Source of the DNA: Pristionchus mayeri
Taxonomy: Eukaryota > Nematoda > Chromadorea > Rhabditida > Neodiplogasteridae
Reading direction: 5' to 3'
NCBI GenBank assembly: GCA_036245805.1
Contig: BTRK01000006.1
Span: 43,618,520-43,682,519 of the forward strand
Length of the DNA stretch: 64,000 nt
The translations under genes and the position numbers were made by a program. The notes below the pieces were generated by a model. That model worked only from the letters and a program-made list of their open reading frames with translations. It was not told the DNA's origin and searched no databases. Shown here one piece after another: positions 44,939 through 55,840 of this stretch; the first letter of the stretch is position 1; every line of letters begins with the position of its first letter.

Positions 44939-46839
44939 TTAAACATGGCCATTCTGTCCTTGTGGGAGGGTGTACACGCGCGTGTTACTGGATGATGGCC
45001 GTGTGGAGTACTCGTAGGAAGGAGGACTGAGGTTGGAGGAGACGCCTGGACGCTCGGGTGCTATCCTGAAAAGCAAATTACATATTGTTTTTTGTCGTTC
45101 GATCATACATTTGATGATCACATCTAAACCTTCGTAAAAAAGGTTCAGTCAGATTATGCGATTTTCATTGGTCAAGAGACGAATACGGTCAAGAGAAGCT
45201 AGGTGGCGCAACCCAACTTTGGAATACTTAGATATTATTGAAAGTGCGAGTGCTAGGGGCTGTATTATTTGTTTCAACTTTACTGCGCTCACTGTGCAAT
45301 CCAAGCGTACGTGAAAACATTGGGGAATGTTGAAAAATGCGGTGGCGATTCACAATTTTCGACCAACCTGATCACTCGATTCTGTTTGCTATCCCTGGCG
45401 TATGCGGGTGGATGGACGAGTCTGTCAAGGAAGAGAGAAGTGATTGTTATGGAATAGGACAGAGAGAAGATTTCGAAAACATTCACAGTTAGGTTTGAGT
45501 TAGCTGTTGCACGATAGATGCCGGAGAGATTGTATGATTGATTAATGTATTATTTTTTAATATTAAAAAAATGTACCCGGAGGAAAGATGAGGAGCTCCG
45601 CTGATCATCGAGATCGGTGGTTGATGCACGCTCTCCATTGCCAGCGCTTGCTCGTATGTTGGCAACTGAAATCACTATATTTCAAGAAATCTTCAAGCAT
45701 ACGATCACACAACAGTTTCGTGAATAACAGAAAATTTGCTTGATAAATTGGCAGCTTTTCACATAAAATTTCAAAATTTCCCGACTCACCACGGCATTGT
45801 CGGCGTGCGCCGCGAATAGCGTCAACGTCGTTGGTGTGCTGTTCTCAGGCGGTCGTCCGCCTTCAGAAACTGCTCGTGATATGGCGGCGGCGATTATGTT
45901 CTGGACGGAGTTAAATATTATGCGTTGCAATATTTGTCCTCGAAGGCTATACAAATTTGCCAAAATCATAATCATGAAATTTTACTAAGGAAGCAACCTT
46001 TGAACAAATGAACGGGAGCAGGCCAGCCAGAACGCCTAGAATTCCAATTACAATACCTGAGTCCGTCGCTGTCTTTTGAATATGGCCATCCTCCTGGCTG
46101 TTCTGTGCACTGCCATGCAGAAGGCGATCCAGATGAGGGCTGCCAGCAGCAGGAGGAGGATCACCAGAGTGGCGAGAACCACGGCCGGCAACGAGTCTTC
46201 TTCCTGCGATTAATGAAACTGTTTCATAGTTCTTCCATAGGAATTGCTCCAATGCTACTGTATTTCTACGTTTTTCTACCTATGTGTATTGCTTTCAAAG
46301 TCAAACTTGGGTTTGCTTTGATACCGAAATCAAATATTTATTGAACAGATGGAATGATTACGTTCTATCTGCAAAGAACGATGGAGGGTATATTTTCCGA
46401 AGATCGTATACTAAAGTTTCGTTTCGTGTGATGTGCATGCGTTATAAATACATCGAAATGACGTTAGCACTGATCAATCTCTTTCCAGATCACTAATGCA
46501 AATAATGTATAAGACAAATCCGTCTGACTCATGACTTTTGTAATCTCTTGTTCTGCTTCTTACACAGCCAACTGAATATCTCATCTGAGTAAAACTAGTA
46601 TTTTCTAGAGGTAAAGATGAGACGATGTTGTCGACTCCCGCTTACTGTTTGCCTAACCCCGAAGTGTGCGCTCGAATTTTGCACATCACGCATCGAAAGC
46701 AAAGTAAACTAAACAAAAAATGCACCGGCAGATGACTTTTGATCGAGGTTTCAGTTATATTTGAATTGACAATTGTACTTACCTGCGAATTCTCTATTGA
46801 TAAGAACGGTCGTAACGTCGAAGAAAACAATGAGCTCAT
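44939..46839 (-). CDS. Small single-pass membrane protein with PPxY motif
   Basis: Five exons with consistent phases (46783-46839, 46057-46203, 45790-45900, 45577-45665, 44939-45065) encode 176 aa. The N-terminus MSSLFSSTLRPFLSIENSQ is short and has no signal peptide. A single hydrophobic segment follows (LPAVVLATLVILLLLAALIW, about residues 24-48), then a basic stretch (HRTARRMAIFKRQRRTQ), so a cytoplasmic C-terminus is predicted. The tail contains LPTYEQAL and PPSYEY; PPSY is a PPxY motif of the type bound by WW domains of Nedd4-family ligases. The layout resembles Shisa/WBP1/VOPP1-like adaptors, but I see no specific homology. The ATG follows an acceptor (catttcag), so it is probably trans-spliced. 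Function unknown. Confidence 0.7.
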
Positions 46840-49712
46840 CTGACGGACTTCAGATCTGAAATGCAAGACAATAGTTGCGCAGCACTAAAACTATACGACA
46901 TTTGAAGAAATTTCCACAATGAATAAGAGACAGATCAACTTGGAAAATAATTTGTTAGTGAAACGAGATGGCAGATGGCGCAATGCATAGGGAAGCATAC
47001 TACCCTGGGCGCGCGAAAGCACTAGAGGAACGATGGGAACGGAATGGTCAAAGTGAAGCCAATGTGAGCGCGGAAATGCCGAAAGAGAGAAGACGAGATG
47101 ACATTCAATTCCCTAGTTATAATTCCTCCCTTCGGAATGAAAATCGAGAACTTCATCCGGAAATTTCGACTATGAAGCTATTTTTAGTACAGAAATCGAT
47201 GTGCGTGGAGAAGGAATGCGACGAAATGATTATCAGTAGGATAAAATCATCTTTGATCAGATGGAACCTTTTTGCAAACGTTTGAACTCCAGAAATTCGG
47301 AATTCGCACCCAATGAAGATTATGACAACAACATTTGGGAACATTCGTGGCGCTTGCGTACCCAGTGGCGCAAGGCATACCCCAAGGCATAACCAGTGAA
47401 TGGAAGGAGCGAAAGACTGAGAGGGGGACGCTTTGTGTGACTCGGGCAGCTGGGGGACTTCCTATCGGGTCCTGCCTGTGCACACAAAGACAGTCCCATG
47501 CAGACTAATGAGGAGAGGGGGAGGAGGGGAGACTGATTGACTGAATTCGATGAGAGGATGGAAGACAACAGAGAGAAGCCCCCGAGACAATCCCCGCTCT
47601 GGGGCAGGTGGCCCCGAGTGCTAACATGTTACCGATGAATGAGGTCGGTAATTGGGCAGTTAATCCCCCACAAGGCCGAAAGCTAATCAGCCAATCATAG
47701 ACTGAATTCGGCCGTTCGGTAACAGCGAGTTTAAATATCGAGTAATCGTTTTTTTACTATTTATTCTTTCGACCGATCTAGTAGTAATAGAGTAAGGAAA
47801 ATAAGAATACAATTACCCAAATTTTGAACTCAAGTACCCACAGAAAAATGGGAGTTTTGCGAGCGAGAGAGAGAGAGAGAGCAATTGAGAAGGTCAGAAT
47901 GGCAGTGAGGCGTGAAATATGCGGGTAGATTGGGAAGTATAGTGAAAAAACACGAGGTCTCTTTGCCGTGGTCTCTCAACTAACTCTCAAGTACTTTTGT
48001 CCACGCCAAACTGCCGCCGAGAACAAGCACCGTTTACGGTCTCTCTTTCTCTTTCGAGGCGTGAGAAAACCACACGAAAACGACCCGGAACACACTTGAT
48101 TAGAGTGGATTCGGAGCTAAGAGCGCAAAACGCACCACTCTTGAATATTCTCGATTCTGCTATGGCGCAATAATAGAGTCAAAGCATATTCCATCATCGG
48201 GCAAAACTAGTCAGCCTCCCACCACCGCCACACTAGTGTAATTATGATGGAAAATCGTAGTAGGACTCGGGCGGCATTTCAGTGTGGGCACAGAAGGAGT
48301 CATCAAACTAACGCCCGCCTAATCAGGCTATTCCCAGGCACAAACCAGGGAGGGTGCAATCAGTGCATGCAAATGAGAAGACGAGACGCGGACAATGAAT
48401 CGACGTGCGCTTATTATTACTTTTTACTGAAACCCGAGTCGCGCGGGTTTCTCTCTTGAGATACGAATGGAAAAACGTCTGGATAGCTTTCCTCCCCTCC
48501 TCCAGGTAATAGTGCCAAAGGGCAATCAACGACTCCTTCATGCCGAGAGTATACAAACTGAGGGAGAGAGCGCGAGCGTGGAGGAGGGCAAGGGGAGAGA
48601 GGAGGAAGAGAGCGTATGAATAGAGAGATGCCGAGAAGAAATCGAGAATGAGGTAGAGAAAAAGTGACTAGTTTGCGTACTCTTAGCTGCTGTCAGAAGT
48701 CGAATCGGGGGGTTTCGGGGGGTCAAATAGTCGCAAATCCACTCCAAGTCGGAAATAGTCCTCCTTATCGATAAGAAACTACTTTTCCCTGCTTTCATAG
48801 TGCTCAGCGTGATTCACGCATGAAAGGCTGCGACGGAATCGGAGAAATCAGCGAAGGAAATCGACAAGAGACGCTAAAAGGTTTGGCTGATTGAGGATGT
48901 GCAGTGTTGTACGAAATGAATTTGCGCGGTTTTCTCGTTTCATCGCGTCAAGAAGGTTCCTAATATTGACCGAAGAGTGACAGACTGCCAGCTACTTGAG
49001 TCGAGTCTTGACACCCGGTCAAATAGATTAAGGAAAGAGCTCGGCTATCCGCCATATGGCTTCCGGCATAGTGGAGAAGGTCTTAGGGCAAGACGGGGAT
49101 TGGATATTACTCGTTATTTGATTTACGATGGAAGTTGAAATAATCTGATCGTAAATTGGAGAAAGATCGAAAGGTTGCGAAGAGCCCTTGTCCTCATGCT
49201 TGCCTCTCCACCCAACTTTTCCCTCTCTTCCCACTCAGGATCAAACTCATTAGAGAATAAGCACACCTGTGTCGGCTAGAGAAAGGTCACTCACTCATTT
49301 ATCAGAGGAATGAGATCAGCTGAATGAATGGGGGAGGAAAGTAGGGGGGAAGCTAAAGAGACAACGCGTTTATATTCATACACGTAGGTCCTAGCAACAA
49401 GTCGATAGCAATGATTACAAGAGTTCGAGCAACGAAATAACGTTCTCTTCATCCTACGCACTATCTTGCCGATCGACTGGACTAGAGTGTTTAGAATGAA
49501 GAGAGCGTGGTATCGATTCTTGCACTCTACTGATTACAAAACAGAGCCAACAGCCAACTACAACTCGAATAAGTTACTAGATCATGGGGGGATCGAACTG
49601 GAGGGGAGGAGTAGGCAACATTGTATAAGCAGATTAGGATAGACGACATGGATCAAAACAACGAGGGAATATGGTGACTTCGTTGGAAAATATATGGGTA
49701 GAGGTCGGTAGA
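46840..49712. other. 2.9 kb intergenic interval
   Basis: It is upstream of the membrane-protein gene and downstream of the SLC5 gene. It contains a (GA)n run near 47865-47880 and GA-rich stretches at 48540-48620. Several open frames of 60-105 codons lack homology, splice-site context or codon bias, so I call no gene. Confidence 0.45.
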
Positions 49713-52700
49713 TCACACGGACATCATTCTCTGGGCTGACGCGAGTTCTACCTGCATATTTATAGAATTACTATAGTTACGAAGATTCTTCTGCAGACCA
49801 AGATTACAAATGCTGTCGTGTGCTCATTATAGTGGCAAGAATAACTCACATCTTCGCAGTTCCCGGTCTTCGATGGGTGCAAAATGGGTGAGAGAAGTCG
49901 AGGCTCGACCTTGCAGTCGGATTCGGATCCTGAAAGATCAAAGATCAAGTTGTTTCCGTATTCCCTTTCTCCAGCTTCAGGACGTTCTCAAATTCACGCA
50001 ACGCCGCCTTTGTCGCTAAGGGAACACTCAATTATGCCGTCACTAGCAGTCTCATCAAGGGGCGGAAGGGAGAGAGAGAGTGTGCTCCCTCTCGCGTGTA
50101 TAATCCTTCCATCTGATTGTAATGCAAATGAGATCGGGATATCGGAGACAAGGGGGAACCTAGTAGGCAATACTTTTCACTGCAATATGCCCCGAAACAA
50201 CTAGCATCTCATTGAATTGTACAATGATTGTCGTGTGGTATCCCAGAAGATCATTGTGCAATTATTGATTAATTTCTTGAACGCTGACCCAGTATGACTT
50301 GTGCCAGATTGCCGACCACCAGACAGACGACGACGCCGACGAGGGAGTAGTACTGGTAGGAGAGACGCAGGTACTGCAGACCCCACCAACCACTGAAACA
50401 AAGATTCGCTTTTTTCCCTGTTGAAGTTGCATGAATGATAATAGAGAACGTCATACAATCAAAAAGCAAATCGGATTTCAATATTATTCTGCAAAGTGAC
50501 ACTGACTCTATTTCAGTGACTGCATTGAGCAGTTCGGGGTCATCGATGCGATATGAGAAGGCGGTGGTGTTATCGCACTGCGTATTGAGCGGCAATGGGA
50601 TCGGAGCGACCTTCAAAGTTATGAATTCGTACCATTCTACAGTCCCTCATTACAGGCCCATAATTATCTCTTTCATCATTTCATAGACTCATCGGACTGC
50701 TCAACTAGCACTGTTGAACCATGAGGACTTTAAAATCTCACGTAGTGAAACCAAGTTCACCTATAAGCGACAACTTGTCTGAGCCCGTTCAGTACCCCTC
50801 CCTCACTTTTCACCAAATGTGGATACATCTAATCTAATACCCTCATAACAAGCCCTCTCTCTTTCACCAATTCTCTGCTTGCCTTATTGGAGAATGCTGC
50901 AATCACCTATAAGCGACAACTTGTCTGAGCCCGTTCAGTACCCCTCCCTCACTTTTCACCAAATGTGGATACATCTAATCTAATACCCTCATAACAAGCC
51001 CTCTCTCTTTCACCAATTCTCTGCTTGCCTTATTGGAGAATGCTGCAATGGCAGTGCCGAAAGAGGCGATCGTAGCCGCGAACACCGCGATCGTCGCAGC
51101 TCGTCCCTTTACGAATGGCACGAGAATGCCCAGGATGAACAGACCCAGCACCGGACCACCCACGACGCCGAAGATGGAGAAGGCCAACTGAATGGAATAT
51201 GTTTGTCTATTGTTGTCAGCACTTGAATGTAGAGGGATTGGAGTCTACGTTTCATTGCAGTTGTGGAATAAATAAGAATACAAATACGAATATTGAAGAG
51301 ATCACCTGGAGGATCAGCGAATCGAGCATTGAACAGACCAGGGCGAGTGCTATGGCGAGGAAGGCGAGAGCGATAGCTGTAAATCTAGGAATTTCTCAAT
51401 TTCTCATTGTGCAATGATTTCTCGTCAATCAGAGAACGCGAAACGAGAGATCGATTATTTTTTGCACAACTCAGCCGTAAAAGTGTTTTGATCGATGAAT
51501 AACATCAAGAATTGCACTCACGAAAAACACGCATGATGATCTTGCTCGTGTGCTCGCTCATTTTCGGCCTGTTGAACACCTGAAAGCGATAGCTCACTAT
51601 ACTTAGCACTATTGGGGCGTAGTTTGCAATGTGTTATATCGTGTAGATGAGCTCACCTGCAGCAGTGGAGAGATGATGTCCTCCAGAACGACGGCGTTGC
51701 CCGCTGAGAAAGTTGCCGAGAGGGTGCTGAAAGCAATGCATTCTAACTCTCTCTGTCCCATGATAGTATCAGTGAAAAATCATTGGCGTAATTGTAAGGC
51801 GGAAATTCAATTAAACCTGATGCCAGCCGAGTAGATCGCCACTGCGAACAGCCCAGTGAAGCCCGGGATATCGGACATGCGCTCGAGGACGTAATAGGGA
51901 AGGAGCTCAAATGGATATCAGTTCGCCAAAGAATCGCAACACCGCACGTTAACATGGAACAGCAAAATGTCGCAACAGGGAATTATTCGGAATCTGGATA
52001 CATTTTGAATATATCATACGACCAAAACCAACCTCGTTCTTCGAGTTCAGCTTGGGGACGCAATCGTGGAAGACGCCGAAGATGACCAACCCGATCATCA
52101 CGTACACAGTCAGGATGAAGAGATTGCACGGAATGTTCAGCAGCACCACCCTGTAAGCAACCCACGTGGACAATATTTTGCTTGATGATATACTTTCCGA
52201 GAGCGCTAATGTATTAGGTTGGCGGGAAAGTCTTCGTCACTTTTACAAACCGTTATTTCTTGGGGAAAGGAAAATCATGAGTTCAATTATACTTGCCCTC
52301 ATTATTGACAATATGTGCACAGCGTACCAGCAATGTATGGATCCCCTCCCTTTAGAACCCGCCTGGGTGCGAATGAAAGTATTGCTCGAGTTCAACCTCG
52401 AGACTTTCACGTGAATTGAAGGCCCTACCTCGAACGACATGGGCCAGGTCTGCGAAACGCCACTAATCGGAAGGGGCCAAGTCAGAAGAACACTGGGGGT
52501 AAGGGAGAACCATCCGTCCATATCCAGCCAGTTCCTGCTTGACTTGATTGGAGACCTGGGGACGGGGGTCATTTTGTAGATTATACATTTTCTTGTCCTT
52601 CAGCATTGAACGATCGTCTTCCAACTTCAAATTCTGTAGGTGTGTGACGTACTAGGCCCCGGTGTTTGACATGCCCTCAGGTAGTAGCTCCGAGTAAATC

Positions 52701-55700
52701 ACGCCATCCACTCCCCACCACATTGACAGCTTGTTTTTCTTGGGGTGCAGGTAACGTTTCGAGACACCCTGTGGAGGCTCTCATTCTCCAACCCGCTTGG
52801 TTCTCACATGGTTGTTATCGTAGAGGACCTACTTCTCATTCCCCGTTATGAGCCGTTCCAGCCATCGATCCCCACCTCGGAGAATGAGGAGAGTATTGGA
52901 ATCATCAACTCGACGGTCATGGCTGGCTTGTATCAGATCATGGGATTTGAATCGACCGATTAATTTCCTCATTCCAAGATATCTCAAGCCTTCTTTGACA
53001 GTGCGATAGTGGACTCTAAGTGCAATAGTCATTTCACGGACACTTTGAAATGGGTTCGTTTAAGCAGCTTTCTACAAAGTCTCAATATGTAACTAACGCG
53101 GTCTCCCAGATTGACCCCATTCATTGAGGGAAAAGTCGCCTTCTTCGAGGATCTGGATCCAATTCCTGAAGGATTTGTAGAGGGGGCATGTGTGTCATAA
53201 ACATTCTTCAGTAGGGTCTCCGAATCCTTCATCGTGGTGTAGAATAGATAGAGGCAAATCAAAACATGTCGGAAGTGTGTGGCACCAGGAACATAAATCG
53301 TTGACCTACTAGAGCTTGACCGAATGAAATAGAATGGGGAGTTGTTTATTATAAAGGTCCATCACTGATTGTTATTCACTAGGAACATGGGAAAACCAAA
53401 GTGCATTTGTGGCGAGCAGTGTAAAAACAAAACCAGTGACAAAGACTTTCCCGCCAACCTGATATTATTCGCTACCAAAAGAAGCTAAAACACTCTACTA
53501 CCACAATCACTTTCAAACAACCTATGAATTTATCGGCTCATCCTCATCTCAGGATTTGTTGTCTGATTTGATAGCTTGACTTACTTCTGAGCCTGCTGCA
53601 GACTGGGCATGCTCATGTACTTCTGCAGGGACATCTGATTGGCGGCGAAGAGCGCCAGAATCGTGCCCGTGCCACCGAAGATCAGAGAGAAGACGGAGTG
53701 ACGAATGCGAGGATCCGGTCGGAATCTGTAGGAATGTACAGATAAGGGTAGCTACGTCAAGCGATTTTGCATTCATTAAGAGGTAGGCGGCCCAGTCCGG
53801 TTAGACCGACTGCTGGGAGGCGTCGGGTGCCTCCTACGAACTGCTAATTTTAGAACACTCCACTTTTTTGTTTTTTTTCATGAATTTGGAACACTAATTG
53901 TCCGCCATTTGTGCAGAGCTAAAATAATGCACCGCCTAACACACTTCGACATGTACATAGTGGCAGTTAGACTATGCCCTAGAGGCATAACTTTTCCCGC
54001 ATAACTTTGCTTACTCGTCCAGTCTCAGTCTGTTGCCATCGATCACGTTGTCGATGATTCTGCCCACGTCTTCCCTCCACAGGGAGACAATAACGATCAG
54101 CGACATGCTCGTGACGATGAGAACCATCTGCGCTGCAGAGGTGTGGATGCCCGCCTTTGCTCCGCCCTAAAATTGTAAAAATGTGTTTTTATTGAACTTT
54201 TCACATTGCCTATTCGCGCACAGCTTGATTAAAAATATCGTAAATTAGTTTCACAGAATTTTAAAGTGTTCCATATGCAGTACCACACTGATGTAGGTAG
54301 CGGAGAGCACTGCAGTCAGGAGGATCGAGATGAGGATGGGGATGTCCAGCAGGGCTGAGATGGCGACGGACGGGGCGTAGAGCGCCACAGCGTTGTAGAG
54401 GATAATCTGCAGTTCGGCATACGGCCATTCATACATTCATTTTCACTACTCTGTCACCGCTGTACCGGTCTAGAGAGCGAGTGGAGACGAAGGGCCGTTA
54501 ATCGAGCTCTAATGGATGCGCTTCATGAGCTGCTGATATGAGGACGATTGAGGTGCATTTTATTCAAAAGATGTATCTACGGGTGAATTTTAACGAATTG
54601 TAGTTTTTTATTTACTGTTCTATTGGCCCTTTTAAATCATTGTGCCATTCGATTCTTCCCGGTGCTGCTATTTCATAGACTAATTAATTTCATGTTTTTC
54701 TCGGAATTTTGTCTTTCCACGAATAACTCAATGTGAAAATCCGTACGGATTCCTGATGTTTGGCTATGAGAAAAACAATGGAAATAACCGCGATTCATAA
54801 AATGAAAAATGATAATATTCCAATAACATTTTTTTGCGCTAATCATTAAGAAATTGCAAATACGGGATGGTCATGCAAGTAGACATACCTCTGTGCAGAA
54901 AAGCCCTGCCGCAATGGAGCGACAAGTTCGATTGAACCGCAACTCGAAGTACTGAAACACGTGAATTGCGAAATATATTTTTTGACTGTTTCAGAATTCA
55001 CCTCGTAAGCGCTGGTCAACCTCAGATTGTACGTTACGGGCAGGAATACGTAGGCGACGATGGGAAATGCGACAAAGTACATCACTGCGTACCAGAGAAT
55101 CATCGAACCGTTGAAGAAGACCTCAACATAGACAGTTTTCGACCTTTGCGTTAGCCAATATTCCCAGAAGGAGGCAAAAGTAAAGGTGTAGTCATATCTA
55201 GCAAATCTACAGTCATCAAGAAACGAATATGCTTCTGAGTAGGCACGGAAGATGAACTTCAAATTATGAAAATACTGACCTCAGACGGAAATCCGAGAAG
55301 TGAAATGGAAGAAATAAAACCACTGCAAACGCTCAAAGCGACGGACCATGCTGACATCCTGAGATGTTCAAATATCAAAAACTAAAGATCGAAGAATCTG
55401 ATTACAATACTGTAAGAATGCAATAAATAAGTACGGTAAAACTACTAAAGAGCTTACTCCGTTCCAACTACAAAGTCCTTCGTATTTTCTTCCGCTTTCG
55501 ATCGAGATTTTAGTATTCCATAAGCCGATACCGCGATCATCGTAACAACTGAAAAATGCACCATTTCGGCAGTGTTGACCAAGACTGGTTATTCGTCGGT
55601 CGGAACCGAAGTATTGTTCACTCTTCCTGATTAGGTACGGCTTCTCCCCAATATCCCGCCATTGTCGAATAGCAAATGAGCTCGTCACATCGTATCCTAA

Positions 55701-55840
55701 CACTGGACAAATGAAAGTGTGCATGGCGAATGCGAGCACTGCATTTTCTATCCTTATAAGGCAAAACCAAGGTAGATCAAAATTTAACTTTTCAATCGAT
55801 ATTTGCACTCACCGAGCACGACAACGTCGAGCGGCTGCAT
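49713..55840 (-). CDS. SLC5-family sodium-coupled solute symporter
   Basis: Eighteen exons with closing phases encode 562 aa: 55813-55840, 55458-55548, 55280-55358, 55002-55121, 54889-54951, 54284-54406, 54015-54166, 53585-53725, 52033-52150, 51817-51905, 51657-51726, 51522-51579, 51306-51376, 51029-51187, 50507-50610, 50289-50392, 49850-49929, 49713-49751. The product begins [23 protein letters not shown]5 signatures in order are [93 protein letters not shown] and [19 protein letters not shown]. The pattern is nearest to the multivitamin/monocarboxylate branch (SLC5A6/A8), but the substrate cannot be read. It is a plasma-membrane Na+-driven uptake carrier with about 12-13 TM segments. The last exon ([12 protein letters not shown]) is the weakest. 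A mariner sits in the 52151-53584 intron. Confidence 0.88.
50758..51049. repeat. 146-bp tandem duplication across an SLC5 exon/intron border
   Basis: 50758-50903 and 50904-51049 are practically identical (cacctataagcgacaacttg ... agaatgctgcaat). The right copy includes the last ~20 codons' edge and donor of the exon ending at 51029. The left copy is a duplicate of that exon end and donor, lying in the downstream intron. Confidence 0.85.
52217..53460 (-). mobile_element. Dead mariner element in an SLC5 intron
   Basis: The ends aggttggcgggaaagtcttc and the inverse (…agactttcccgccaacct) bound 1.24 kb. On the minus strand fragments of mariner transposase appear in changing frames: the N-terminal region near 53210-53110 ([13 protein letters not shown]), YDNNHV and [16 protein letters not shown] near 52800-52720, and HVVRGRAF near 52430. 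Multiple frameshifts and stops show it is long dead. It lies in the intron between SLC5 exons 8 and 9 and does not interrupt coding sequence. Confidence 0.85.

Noticed and set aside
46968..47285. 105-codon open frame
   Set aside because: Charged, no homology, no flanking splice sites or neighbour support. Treated as chance in AT-balanced intergenic DNA.
48323..48556. 77-codon minus-strand frame starting MYTLGMKESLIALWHYYLEE
   Set aside because: The start looks helical and protein-like, but there is no donor in phase, no homology, and it runs into compositionally random sequence. Not supported enough to call.
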